Source of the DNA: Sphingomonas sp.
GTDB lineage: Bacteria; Pseudomonadota; Alphaproteobacteria; Sphingomonadales; Sphingomonadaceae
Reading direction: 5' to 3'
Length of the DNA stretch: 64,000 nt
Assembly (NCBI RefSeq): GCF_024508665.1
Contig: NZ_JANINP010000006.1
Location: forward strand, 682,001 to 746,000
Positions 18,940 to 27,249 of the stretch are shown here, one piece after another. The position numbers were made by a program, and so were the translations under genes. Within the stretch, counting starts at the first letter, position 1, and every line of letters starts with the position of its first letter. The notes under the pieces were generated by a model that saw only the letters and a program-made list of their open reading frames with translations, ran no database searches and was not told the origin of the DNA.

Positions 18940-20346
18940 ATGCTCCTGACCATCACGACCACGCATCAGCCCGCGACCGATCTCGGCTTCTTGCTGATGA
19001 AGCACCCTGACAATGTGCATTCGGTCGAGCTCAGTTTCGGCAAGGCGACGCTCTTCTATCCGGAGGCGAGCGAGGAGCAGTGCACGGCCGCGATCACGCT
19101 CGAAGTCGATCCTGTCGAGCTGGTGCGCGGCAAGGGCAGCACCGAGGAGCAATATGTCAACGATCGACCCTATGCGGCGTCGTCGCTGCTGTCCGTCGCC
19201 TTGGGGCGCTTGCTCAACACCGCGATGGGCGGGCGTTCGAAGCTTCGACAGGAATTGGCCGATCAACCGATCCCGCTGGAGGCGACGATCACACCGCTGC
19301 CCGCCCGCGGCGCGGCCGATCTGTTGTCCAAGCTTTTCGAGCCCCTCGGCTATGCCGTCGACGCGACGCCGATCCCGCTCGACCCCGCGCACCCTGATTG
19401 GGGCGACAGCCCCTATGTGTCGCTCAAGCTGACGGGCCAGGTGCGGCTCGCTGCGCTGCTTACCCACCTGTTCGTGCTGATCCCGGTACTCGACAACAAC
19501 AAGCACTATTATGTCGGCGAGGCCGAGGTGGAGAAGCTGCTGCGCAAGGGCGAGGGGTGGCTGGAGGCGCACCCCGCTCGCGAGTTGATCGTGCGGCGCT
19601 ATCTGCGTGGCTTCGGTGGTCTGATGCGTCAGGCTCGGAAGCTGCTCGACGAGCGGGTCGAGGCTGACGAACCCGAGGAGCATGCCGCCCGCGATGCCGC
19701 CGAGGAAGCGATCGAAAAGCCGATCCGCCTGAACGACCAGCGGATGGAACGAGTGGTTGCGCTGATACGCGAATTGGGGGCGCAGAGCCTGCTCGACCTT
19801 GGCTGTGGCGAGGGCCGGCTTTTGCGCGAGCTTCTCAAAGTGCCAGGGCTCAGCAAGATCACTGGTGTCGAGGTCGCGCCGCGCGTGCTGGCGGGAGCCG
19901 CCGACCGCCTCAGGCTCGACTATATGCCGGACATGAAGCGCCAGCGGATCGAGCTACTCCAGGGCTCGCTGGTCTATCGCGATGATCGTCTGAAGGGGTT
20001 CGATGCGGCCGCAGTGATCGAGGTGATCGAGCACATGGAAGCTGAACGACTGCCGGCGTTTGAAGCAGCGGTGTTCGGCCATGCGCGGCCGGGCGCGGTG
20101 ATCGTGACCACGCCGAACCGCGAATACAATACGCTATTCGAGAGCATGAAGCCGGATGCGATGCGCCATCCCGACCATCGCTTCGAATGGACCCGCGATG
20201 AGTTCCGTCACTGGGCCGAAAGCGTCGGGCTCGCCTATGGCTACGCGGTGCGCTTCGACGGCATCGGCAGCGAGGATGCGACCCATGGCCATCCCACGCA
20301 GGTGGCGGTGTTCACGCGCACCGACGAAGCGAGGGTCGCGGCATGA
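18940..20346 (+). CDS. hen1: 3'-terminal RNA ribose 2'-O-methyltransferase Hen1
   Basis: 468 aa. The N-terminal half (about 1-240) is the bacterial Hen1 domain that binds and stimulates Pnkp. The C-terminal half is a Rossmann methyltransferase with DLGCGEGRLLREL, followed by VIEVIEHMEAERL and HPDHRFEWTRDEF, which carry the Glu/His residues that bind Mn2+. It methylates the 2'-OH of the 3' end at an RNA break before ligation, so the repaired site resists being cut again by the same ribotoxin. It overlaps pnkp by 4 nt. Confidence 0.95.
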   Translation: MLLTITTTHQPATDLGFLLMKHPDNVHSVELSFGKATLFYPEASEEQCTAAITLEVDPVELVRGKGSTEEQYVNDRPYAASSLLSVALGRLLNTAMGGRSKLRQELADQPIPLEATITPLPARGAADLLSKLFEPLGYAVDATPIPLDPAHPDWGDSPYVSLKLTGQVRLAALLTHLFVLIPVLDNNKHYYVGEAEVEKLLRKGEGWLEAHPARELIVRRYLRGFGGLMRQARKLLDERVEADEPEEHAARDAAEEAIEKPIRLNDQRMERVVALIRELGAQSLLDLGCGEGRLLRELLKVPGLSKITGVEVAPRVLAGAADRLRLDYMPDMKRQRIELLQGSLVYRDDRLKGFDAAAVIEVIEHMEAERLPAFEAAVFGHARPGAVIVTTPNREYNTLFESMKPDAMRHPDHRFEWTRDEFRHWAESVGLAYGYAVRFDGIGSEDATHGHPTQVAVFTRTDEARVAA

Positions 20347-22883
20347 AGATCGAGATCCCCGAATTCGCGCTCGTGCTTCTCGTCGGTGCCTCGGGCAGCG
20401 GCAAGTCGAGTTTTGCCGCCAAGCACTTCCTGCCGACCGAGGTGATCTCATCGGACCGGATGCGCGGCTGGGTGGCTGACGACGAGAACGACCAGGCGGC
20501 GACTGGCGATGCCTTCGACGTGCTCCATTACCTGATGGAGAAGCGGCTGAAGGCGCGTCGCTTCACCGTGATCGATGCGACCAACGTCCAGCCGGAATCG
20601 CGCAAGCCGCTGATCGCGCTCGCACGCAAGTGGCACGCACTCGCCGTCGCGATCGTGTTCGATGTGCCCGAGGACATCGCGGTCGCGCGCAATGCCGCGC
20701 GCCCCGACCGTCAGTTCGGCCCCGGTCCGGTTCGGCGCCATATCCAGAGCCTCAAGCGGTCGTTCGGCGGTTTGAACCGCGAGGGGCTGCGCTACGTCCA
20801 TCGCCTGCGCTCGGTCGAGGAAATCGACGCGGTCGAGATCGTCCGAACCAAGCTGTGGACCGACCGCCGCGACGAGCTGGGGCCGTTCGACATCATTGGC
20901 GACGTTCACGGCTGCGCCGATGAACTCGAAACGCTGTTGCGCGACCTTGGCTATGCGGTCGCGTGGGACGGTAAGCGGGTCACCGTCACCCCGCCCGAGG
21001 GCCGCCGTGCGATATTTGTCGGCGACCTGGTCGACCGCGGCCCGCGTTCGCCCGATGTGCTCAGGATCGCCAAGCACATGCTCGATGCGGGCACCGCCCT
21101 GGCCGTGGTCGGAAACCATGACGACAAGCTCAAGCGCCATCTCGACGGTCGTAACGTCAAGCTGAGTCATGGTCTGGCCGAGACCGTCGAACAGTTGGCG
21201 CAGGAGCCGCCCGAGTTCGCCGCCGAGATGCGCAAGTGGCTCGACGGCCTGATCAGCCATTATGTGCTCGACGGCGGCAAGCTGGTCGTCGCCCATGCCG
21301 GCGTGAAGGAGGAGATGCAGGGCCGCGCATCGGGCGCGGTGCGCAGCTTCTGCATGTATGGCGAGACGACCGGCGAGATCGACGAGTTCGGCTTGCCGGT
21401 GCGCTGGGACTGGGCCGCCGACTATAAGGGCAAGGCGAAGGTGGTATACGGCCACACGCCGGCGCTCGAGGCGAATTGGGTGAACGGTACGATCTGTATC
21501 GACACGGGATGCGTGTTCGGTGGCAAACTGACCGCGCTACGCTACCCCGAGCTCGATCTGGTCTCGGTGCCGGCGGCACGCGCCTATTACGAGCCGATCC
21601 GCCCTTTGGAGGCGCCGGCGGCCGACACCGGCCTTGGCCAGCATCAGCTCAATCTTGCCGACGTGCTAGGCAAGCAGGCGATCGAAACGCGCCTCTATGG
21701 CTTCGTTACCGTCCGCGAGGACAATGCCGCTGCGGCGCTCGAGGTCATGAGCCGATATGCCGTCGATCCCCGCTGGCTGATCCATCTGCCGCCGACCATG
21801 TCGCCCGCCGAAACCACCGCCATGGACGGCTGGCTCGAGCGACCCGAGGAAGCCTTCGCCTATTACGGCGGCAAGGGTGTTAAGGCGCTCGTCGCCGAGG
21901 AAAAGCATATGGGATCGCGTGCGCTGGTCGTGCTCGCGCGCAACCAGAGCGTGGCCGAGAAACGCTTCGGCGTGCATGACGGCGCGCGCGGTGTGATCGT
22001 GACACGCACTGGGCGCAGGTTCTTCAACGACGCAGCGCTCGAAGCTGCTGCGTTGCACCGCGTCGACGCCGCCATGGAGGCGTCTGGCCTGTGGCACGAA
22101 CTTGGCACCGACTGGGTGCTGTGGGACAGCGAAATCCTGCCGTGGAGCATGAAGGCCGGTTCGCTGGTCCGCGGGCAATATGCGGCCGTCGGAGCAGCCG
22201 CGATCTCCGGACTGGATGCGGTATCGCAAGCACTTGCCGCTGCTTGGGCAAGGGGTGTGGCTGTCGGCGAGCTTGCCGATATGACAGCCGCGCGGCTCAA
22301 CGACGCGCTACGCTACCGCGCGGCCTACAACCGCTACGTTGCGCCGTTCGCCGGCATTGATGATCTGCGCATCGCTCCTTTCCATCTTCTCGCCAGCGAA
22401 GGCGCGGTGCACAGCGACAAGGACCACCTCTGGCACATGGCGGCAGCGCATAAGCTCGCTGCGGCGGACCCCGCGCTGCTTCTTGCGACCGCCTTTCGAC
22501 GGATCGATCTGGATGATCCAATGCAGGTGGCCGATGCCGTTGCCTGGTGGGAAGCAATGACGGAGGCCGGCGGCGAGGGTATGGTGGTGAAACCGCTCGA
22601 CTTCGTCGCGCGCGGCCAGAAGGGGATTCTCCAGCCCGCCATCAAATGCCGTGGCCGCGAGTATCTGAGAATCATCTACGGCCCGGACTACGATCGACCG
22701 GAGAGCCTGGATCGCCTGAAGAAACGTGGGCTCGGTCACAAGCGTTCCATGGCAATGCGTGAGTTCGCGCTGGGGATGGAGGCGCTCCATCGCTTCGTCG
22801 AACACGCGCCGCTGACGCGCGTGCACCAATGTGTGTTCGGTGTCTTGGCGATGGAGAGCGAGCCGGTCGACCCCCGGCTTTGA
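20343..22883 (+). CDS. pnkp: Polynucleotide kinase-phosphatase-ligase Pnkp (RNA repair)
   Basis: 846-aa three-domain enzyme. The 5' kinase (1-170) has P-loop VGASGSGKSSF; the 2',3' phosphatase (about 180-400) has the metallophosphoesterase motifs FDIIGDVHGCADE, GDLVDRGPRSP and GNHDDK; the C-terminal adenylyltransferase/ligase domain (about 480-846) has EEKHMGSRALV with the nucleotidyl Lys near 520. With Hen1 it heals and seals broken RNA, typically tRNA cleaved by ribotoxins. The ATGA overlap with hen1 indicates coupled translation and a 1:1 complex. Confidence 0.95.
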   Translation: MKIEIPEFALVLLVGASGSGKSSFAAKHFLPTEVISSDRMRGWVADDENDQAATGDAFDVLHYLMEKRLKARRFTVIDATNVQPESRKPLIALARKWHALAVAIVFDVPEDIAVARNAARPDRQFGPGPVRRHIQSLKRSFGGLNREGLRYVHRLRSVEEIDAVEIVRTKLWTDRRDELGPFDIIGDVHGCADELETLLRDLGYAVAWDGKRVTVTPPEGRRAIFVGDLVDRGPRSPDVLRIAKHMLDAGTALAVVGNHDDKLKRHLDGRNVKLSHGLAETVEQLAQEPPEFAAEMRKWLDGLISHYVLDGGKLVVAHAGVKEEMQGRASGAVRSFCMYGETTGEIDEFGLPVRWDWAADYKGKAKVVYGHTPALEANWVNGTICIDTGCVFGGKLTALRYPELDLVSVPAARAYYEPIRPLEAPAADTGLGQHQLNLADVLGKQAIETRLYGFVTVREDNAAAALEVMSRYAVDPRWLIHLPPTMSPAETTAMDGWLERPEEAFAYYGGKGVKALVAEEKHMGSRALVVLARNQSVAEKRFGVHDGARGVIVTRTGRRFFNDAALEAAALHRVDAAMEASGLWHELGTDWVLWDSEILPWSMKAGSLVRGQYAAVGAAAISGLDAVSQALAAAWARGVAVGELADMTAARLNDALRYRAAYNRYVAPFAGIDDLRIAPFHLLASEGAVHSDKDHLWHMAAAHKLAAADPALLLATAFRRIDLDDPMQVADAVAWWEAMTEAGGEGMVVKPLDFVARGQKGILQPAIKCRGREYLRIIYGPDYDRPESLDRLKKRGLGHKRSMAMREFALGMEALHRFVEHAPLTRVHQCVFGVLAMESEPVDPRL

Positions 22884-23301
22884 ACGTTGTCAAAAACGCC
22901 GGAATCAGCTGCTGTGAACAGAAATACGACGGCAGCCTCGTGCGACGGCAGGATCAAGCCGCGGCGGCTTCCGGTCAGCGATGTTGAGGTCGCTGGTCGG
23001 GCCAAAACCGTGGCTCAAAAATGGCTCCTCATTTCCGGCGAGCGGGCGCGACTGCTGGAAGGAAGCCGATAAAAGTCCACGTTTCCGGTGCTTATCCCAT
23101 TCGCGAAGACCTCAGCGAACAGGAAATGGTGCCCAGAAGAGCTTGATCGCTGGGCAGCTAAGCGGTTGATTTCGCAGTCAAATCATAGACTTGCGAAGTC
23201 GCCACGGGCATCAATAGCACGATCTGGATTCGTGGAAAAGGCTGGACGTGAATGGATGGGGCGGTTCGAGTCCTCTGGGGCAGTGGGCTGGTTGGAGCTT
23301 T

Positions 23302-23329
23302 GTCCGAAATACGTCTACGAATTTCGGAC
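23302..23329. promoter_or_regulatory. Operator upstream of fic: GTCCGAAAT-N10-ATTTCGGAC
   Basis: Perfect 9-bp inverted repeat with a 10-nt spacer (ACGTCTACGA). It aligns closely with the inverted repeat upstream of the DUF6088 gene at 25359, sharing the flanks TTTGTC, GAAA, ACGT, TAC, ATTTC and GAC. The likely ligand is an AbiEi-type winged-helix domain. Confidence 0.7.
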
Positions 23330-23388
23330 GGTTGAGCGCGTATCTGGTCGCTTCGGCAGATGTCTCGGATAGCAGGGTTCCGACCGTC

Positions 23389-23484
23389 CAACACAAAAAC
23401 CTAATTTTCGCTCGACATAATAACCTAAAAGTGGCACAGCGCAAAAACCTAATAATCGCGCGACACGAAAACCTAATGGTTGCG
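23389..23484. repeat. Four tandem 24-bp direct repeats, consensus around AACCTAA
   Basis: Units begin at 23389, 23413, 23437 and 23461 with exactly 24-bp spacing. AACCTAA is invariant and GC-rich edges vary. The array ends about 12-20 nt before the fic start codon. The period is a multiple of 3, and read on the plus strand each unit encodes an octapeptide of type xNLxxA with synonymous Ala codons. Both a protein-binding iteron array and a short repeat peptide are possible. Confidence 0.75.
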
Positions 23485-23495
23485 CACCATCGAGG

Positions 23496-25061
23496 GTGAA
23501 TGCGGTGGCCACTCCCCAGCAAAAGCTCGCGGACGCGCTCGATACGCTCCGCACGCTTCAGGACCGCAACCTCGTCGCCATCCGCAGCGACGATCTTAGT
23601 CGGCCCCAGCGCGAGCTGCTCATGAAGCAGGGCTTCCTGCAGGAAGTCATGAAGGGCTGGTATATCCCCGCACGGCCCGATGCGGGTGCTGGCGAAAGCA
23701 CGGCCTGGTATACCTCCTATTGGGGCTTCTGCAGCGCCTATCTGAACGAACGCTTCGGTGAAGACTGGTCCCTCTCCCCCGAGCTTTCGATTGCCCTGCA
23801 AACGGGGAATCGTACAGTTCCAAAGCAGCTCCTCGTGCGCACGCCGAGAGGCGGCAACAAGCCGACGGCACTGCCCTTGGGCACTTCTTTGTTCGACGTT
23901 CGCGCGGCAATTCCGGCGCCTGAAGATGTCGCGGTGCAGGACGGGTTGCGCCTCTTCTCGATTCCCGCTGCCCTCATAGCGAGTGCCCCCGGTCTCTATG
24001 AAAACAATGCGATCGACGCCCGAGCAGCCCTGGCGACCGTGCGGGACGCGTCCGAATTGCTGGGACGATTGCTCCAAGGAGGCCACAGCGCGATCGCCGG
24101 CCGTCTGGCTGGCGCCTTCCGCAATATCGGACGCGAACGCATTGCCGACGACATTTTGAAGGCGATGCGATCGGCAGGCTATACCGTGCGCGAGCAGGAT
24201 CCGTTTGCGACAAAGCTAGAGACTCTCCTCCCGGCGCGCGAACGCTCTCCCTACGCAGGCCGCATCCGCCTGATGTGGCAGGAGATGCGCGGAGCAGTCC
24301 TTGAGCGATTCCCACCGCCGCCGGGCCGCCCCGCCGATATCGGCGCCTATCTCAAGCGCGTGCAGGACAGCTACGTCACCGACGCCTATCACTCGCTATC
24401 GATCGAGGGCTATCGCGTCAGTCCGGAACTGATCGAGCGCGTTCGCAGCGGCACGTGGAATCCGGAAGCCGACGAGCAGGATCGCGAATATAAAGATGGA
24501 CTGGCCGCACGCGGCTACTGGCTCGCCTATCAAGCTGTTCTCAAAAGCCTGAATCGCGTGCTGGCCGGCGAGAACCCCGGTCTCGTCGCCGACGACGAGC
24601 ACGGCGACTGGTATCGCGAGATGTTCGCGCCGAGTGTTACCGCAGGATTGATCGGCGCGAGCGATCTCGCCGGATACCGCAACGGTCAGGTCTATCTGCG
24701 CGGCTCGATGCATGTACCGCTCAACTGCGATGCTGTCCGCGATGCGATGCCGGTGTTCTTCGAATTGCTGAGCAATGAAACCGAGCCTGCGGTCCGCGTC
24801 GTCCTCGGCCACTTCATCTTCGTCTACATCCATCCCTATATGGACGGGAATGGAAGAACCGGCCGCTTCCTGATGAATGTCATGCTCGCGGCTGGCGGCT
24901 ATCCGTGGACGGTTGTGCCCGTCGAGCAGCGCGCCGATTATATGGCTGCGCTTGAGGAGGCCAGCGGCCGGCAGGACATTCGCCCCTTCACGGAGTTCCT
25001 GGCGCAATTGCTGGACCGCGAACTGAAGGGGGAAACGGTCGCCCTGCTTCCGAAAGCGTGA
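23496..25061 (+). CDS. Fic family protein (AMP-transferase type) with AbiEi-like N-terminal domain
   Basis: 521 aa. The C-terminal Fic core has HPYMDGNGRTGR (His about 446), the complete HxFx(D/N)GNGRxxR motif, so catalysis looks intact. YHSLSIEGYRV supplies an (S/T)xxxE(G/N) inhibitory motif N-terminal to the core, as in class II Fic enzymes. The first about 200 residues look like an AbiEi-type winged helix plus effector region (LMKQGFLQEVMKGWYIP then VPKQLLVRTPRG). The start is GTG at 23496; GTG at 23505 with GAGGGTGA upstream is equally good. Fic proteins usually AMPylate host proteins and act as toxins or regulators. A fused DNA-binding domain suggests self-repression at the upstream operator. 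Confidence 0.82.
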   Translation: MNAVATPQQKLADALDTLRTLQDRNLVAIRSDDLSRPQRELLMKQGFLQEVMKGWYIPARPDAGAGESTAWYTSYWGFCSAYLNERFGEDWSLSPELSIALQTGNRTVPKQLLVRTPRGGNKPTALPLGTSLFDVRAAIPAPEDVAVQDGLRLFSIPAALIASAPGLYENNAIDARAALATVRDASELLGRLLQGGHSAIAGRLAGAFRNIGRERIADDILKAMRSAGYTVREQDPFATKLETLLPARERSPYAGRIRLMWQEMRGAVLERFPPPPGRPADIGAYLKRVQDSYVTDAYHSLSIEGYRVSPELIERVRSGTWNPEADEQDREYKDGLAARGYWLAYQAVLKSLNRVLAGENPGLVADDEHGDWYREMFAPSVTAGLIGASDLAGYRNGQVYLRGSMHVPLNCDAVRDAMPVFFELLSNETEPAVRVVLGHFIFVYIHPYMDGNGRTGRFLMNVMLAAGGYPWTVVPVEQRADYMAALEEASGRQDIRPFTEFLAQLLDRELKGETVALLPKA

Positions 25062-25096
25062 CTGCCCGAGGCCGGTCATAGCACTTCGAAATATGC

Positions 25097-25127
25097 GCTC
25101 GGAATATACCGCCGGTATATTCCGAGC
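25097..25127. promoter_or_regulatory. Perfect 14-bp inverted repeat with 3-nt loop
   Basis: GCTCGGAATATACC-GCC-GGTATATTCCGAGC. There is no T-run after it, the centre is AT-rich, and a potential ATG follows at once (25128). This looks more like an operator of a lost or very small gene than the terminator of fic, which ends 35 nt upstream. Confidence 0.55.
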
Positions 25128-25358
25128 ATGAATTTCAATGCTTCGAGGCAGACGGTCCGCACCGAGCCGGCCCCTTCTCGCATTGGTGTAGATCAGGCGT
25201 GATGGGGAATTATCGATCTCATCAGACGCCGGCCTGGGCTCACTGGCCCCCGTCGATTTTCGTGTCGTCGCAGCAAATTTTCTCGCATCTCAGATGCGCG
25301 AAAATCTCAAAGCCCCTTTGCACGAAAAACTGAGCCCTCAGCCGAAACGCTCCTATTT

Positions 25359-25390
25359 TTGTCAGAAACACGTATACATATTTCTGACAA
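25359..25390. promoter_or_regulatory. Operator of the DUF6088 gene: TTGTCAGAAA-N12-TTTCTGACAA
   Basis: Perfect 10-bp inverted repeat with a 12-nt spacer containing GTATAC, ending next to the ribosome binding site AAGGAGA. The position implies autorepression. The sequence is closely related to the operator upstream of fic, 2 kb away. Confidence 0.75.
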
Positions 25391-25400
25391 GGAGACGCTG

Positions 25401-26039
25401 ATGCGTGGGACCGGTCTGAATCTGAAAGGGCAAATACTTGATCGGATGGAACAAGCCGCGCCGTTCGGCGCGTGGACGCCGGTCGATTTTCTCGATCTCG
25501 GGACACGTGATACCGTCGACCAGGCACTCCATCGACTGACGCGGGCAAAACAGATCCGTCGCTTCGCGCGCGGCCTCTACGACAAGCCCAAAACCAACAG
25601 CCTAACCGGCAAGCTCACAAATCCCGATTCTCGCGCCGTCATCGACGCTTTGTCGCGACGCGATCAAACCCGCATGCTCATCGACGGCCTCACCGCAGCC
25701 AATGACCTGGGCCTTACGAACGCGGTGCCAGCGAAAATCGTCATTCATACTGACGCGCGCCTCAAATCATTAAAGCTGGGCAATCTCGTCATCGTGTTCA
25801 GGAAAACTGCTCCCAGCAAGCTTTATTGGGTTGGACGACCGGCAATGCGCGTGGTGCAAGCGCTGCACTGGCTGCAGGACGTCCTGCCGCAAGATAGCGA
25901 ACGCATCCGCGCACAGCTGCGCATCGTCTTCGGCCATCCCGATCATGGCGCCGCCATGGTTGAGGATCTGCACCGCGGCATGCACACTCTCCCGGCATGG
26001 ATGCATGACTTTCTGCGCGATATATTGGGGCGCCCGTAA
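25401..26039 (+). CDS. DUF6088 / AbiEi-type antitoxin-like protein, orphan
   Basis: 212 aa. An N-terminal winged helix (TVDQALHRLTRAKQIRRFARGLYDKP) is followed by an AbiEi-like domain (PAKIVIHTDARLKSLKLGNL). In type IV AbiE systems AbiEi is the antitoxin and autorepressor, and the nucleotidyltransferase toxin AbiEii follows directly. Here the next 166 bp contain no such gene, so the antitoxin is orphaned. The ATG at 25401 with AAGGAGA 7 nt upstream is preferred over the TTG in the ORF track, which lies inside the operator. Confidence 0.75.
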   Translation: MRGTGLNLKGQILDRMEQAAPFGAWTPVDFLDLGTRDTVDQALHRLTRAKQIRRFARGLYDKPKTNSLTGKLTNPDSRAVIDALSRRDQTRMLIDGLTAANDLGLTNAVPAKIVIHTDARLKSLKLGNLVIVFRKTAPSKLYWVGRPAMRVVQALHWLQDVLPQDSERIRAQLRIVFGHPDHGAAMVEDLHRGMHTLPAWMHDFLRDILGRP

Positions 26040-26205
26040 ACGAGATCGACAATGTCGTGCGCCAGAAGGCGGCATTTGGTGCTCAGGGGTCATCGTTGGA
26101 CCAGGCCAAGCCCGTCGAATCACTTGATCTCTGGGCACTGCGACCGGTGCGGGGGGCAAATCGTCATGGCGGGCTAGCGGCGCGCCTCCAGCAGGCCGAA
26201 TGAGA

Positions 26206-27249
26206 TCAGCCGTCAACCTCATACATGTACGCCATCGGGTGTTTGCGCAGTATCTCGCGGCGCTTCGCCGCATATTTGTTCGACGTGCTCAACATTCCAC
26301 CGATCGTGGCCGGGGCGCCCGTCAGCGTGAGCGCCGCAGGGATGACGATTGGGGCCGCGGCCGCCGCGGCTACCACGCCTGCCGCCAGAAGCGCTCCGCC
26401 CGCCAGCGCGAAAGTCAGCGTGTCTTTGGAGAGCAGTGCGTCGCGACGCGCCACACCAAGTTCGTCCTTTAGGTCGCGAAGGTCGTCCTCCATCTCCTCC
26501 TCGAACACGCGGTCGAGCTCTTCGCGATCATCAGAGCCCGGAACAAACTTGGCCGCCTCGGCAAGATGCTCCTCCAGCCGGTCGAGATAGAGGTGCCGCA
26601 GCGCGCGATAATGATGTCCCGACGCCTTGGCCTCGCGTTTACGGAAGGCGACAAGCTTGCCGAGATCGATCTGATCGAGCGAAATGCTCTTGAAGGTGAG
26701 GGGGACAACCCGGTCGAGGCCGTCGGCAGCGGCGGCCGGTTTCCTCGTGACGCCGGGTAGGTTCGCGATCGTCGCATAGGCGATGCCGCGATCGGTGATC
26801 CGCGCCCGCGTTTCACCCGCCATCACATCCGCCAACATCGACATGATGGTCAGCCCAGCGGTCTGGCTCGCCGGATAGTCGGCATCGTCTAACAACTCGC
26901 CGATTAGGTCATTGTCTCTGAGCATCTGCCAGGTCTCGTGCATCAGCTTCTGGGGCCACATCTCATAATCTTCGTGATGGCGCATCGCCGTCCGGTAAAG
27001 AAAGGTCTCGGGCACGCCAGTTGTGAGGAGGTCCTCCAGCAGTGCGTGCACCTGCCGCTTGTGGTCGTCCGACGGTGACCGCGCGTCGCCGAGAAGCTCC
27101 ATCGCCTCGGCCATGGCGCGGTCCTCATAATGGCCGCGATACCCTCTCCATGGCACGATCGTTTCTACGCGATCCCAAGTCAGCAGGGCGCTTCGGACGA
27201 GCCGTTCCGACTGAATTTCAGTGTGCGGGTAATAGAGCGCGGTCCGCAT
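26206..27249 (-). CDS. DUF6236-like protein of unknown function
   Basis: 347 aa. The N-terminus ALYYPHTEIQSERLVRSALL followed by WDRVETIVPW matches the opening I associate with DUF6236 proteins. The middle is mostly helical and charged. A hydrophobic Ala/Val/Ile-rich stretch (about 280-315) could be a membrane segment or buried hairpin, unusual for a cytosolic protein. It stands alone on the minus strand in the defence island; a defence role is possible but unproven. Confidence 0.6.
   Translation of the reverse strand: MRTALYYPHTEIQSERLVRSALLTWDRVETIVPWRGYRGHYEDRAMAEAMELLGDARSPSDDHKRQVHALLEDLLTTGVPETFLYRTAMRHHEDYEMWPQKLMHETWQMLRDNDLIGELLDDADYPASQTAGLTIMSMLADVMAGETRARITDRGIAYATIANLPGVTRKPAAAADGLDRVVPLTFKSISLDQIDLGKLVAFRKREAKASGHHYRALRHLYLDRLEEHLAEAAKFVPGSDDREELDRVFEEEMEDDLRDLKDELGVARRDALLSKDTLTFALAGGALLAAGVVAAAAAAPIVIPAALTLTGAPATIGGMLSTSNKYAAKRREILRKHPMAYMYEVDG

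Larger units (their letters stand above)
22884..23495. other. Long leader/intergenic region upstream of fic
   Basis: 612 bp. The first about 400 bp hold no recognisable gene. The right part carries an inverted-repeat operator (23302-23329) and four 24-bp direct repeats (23389-23484). A small plus-strand frame crosses the repeats and ends at 23499, overlapping the fic GTG start; its repeats read as octapeptides (HKNLIFAR, HNNLKVAQ, RKNLIIAR, HENLMVAH). Whether it is translated is uncertain. Confidence 0.5.
25062..25400. other. Intergenic region between fic and the DUF6088 gene
   Basis: 339 bp without a convincing gene. It holds a perfect palindrome (25097-25127), a 24-codon ORF directly after it (ATG 25128, MNFNASRQTV...), a second hairpin ATTTTC..GAAAAT at 25277-25305 (12 of 13 bp paired) and the operator at 25359. 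Base composition is lower in GC than the neighbours. Confidence 0.5.

Noticed and set aside
23268-23283. GGTTCGAGTCC, which looks like a tRNA T-arm
   Set aside because: No matching acceptor, D or anticodon arms nearby; at most an att-site remnant.
23389-23484. 24-bp repeats as a CRISPR array
   Set aside because: Repeats are directly abutting with no spacers and no cas genes nearby.
25089-25106. 18-bp identity AAATATGCGCTCGGAATA shared with sspB at 46264-46281
   Set aside because: Single short match without extension; unlikely by chance but no structure supports a relationship.
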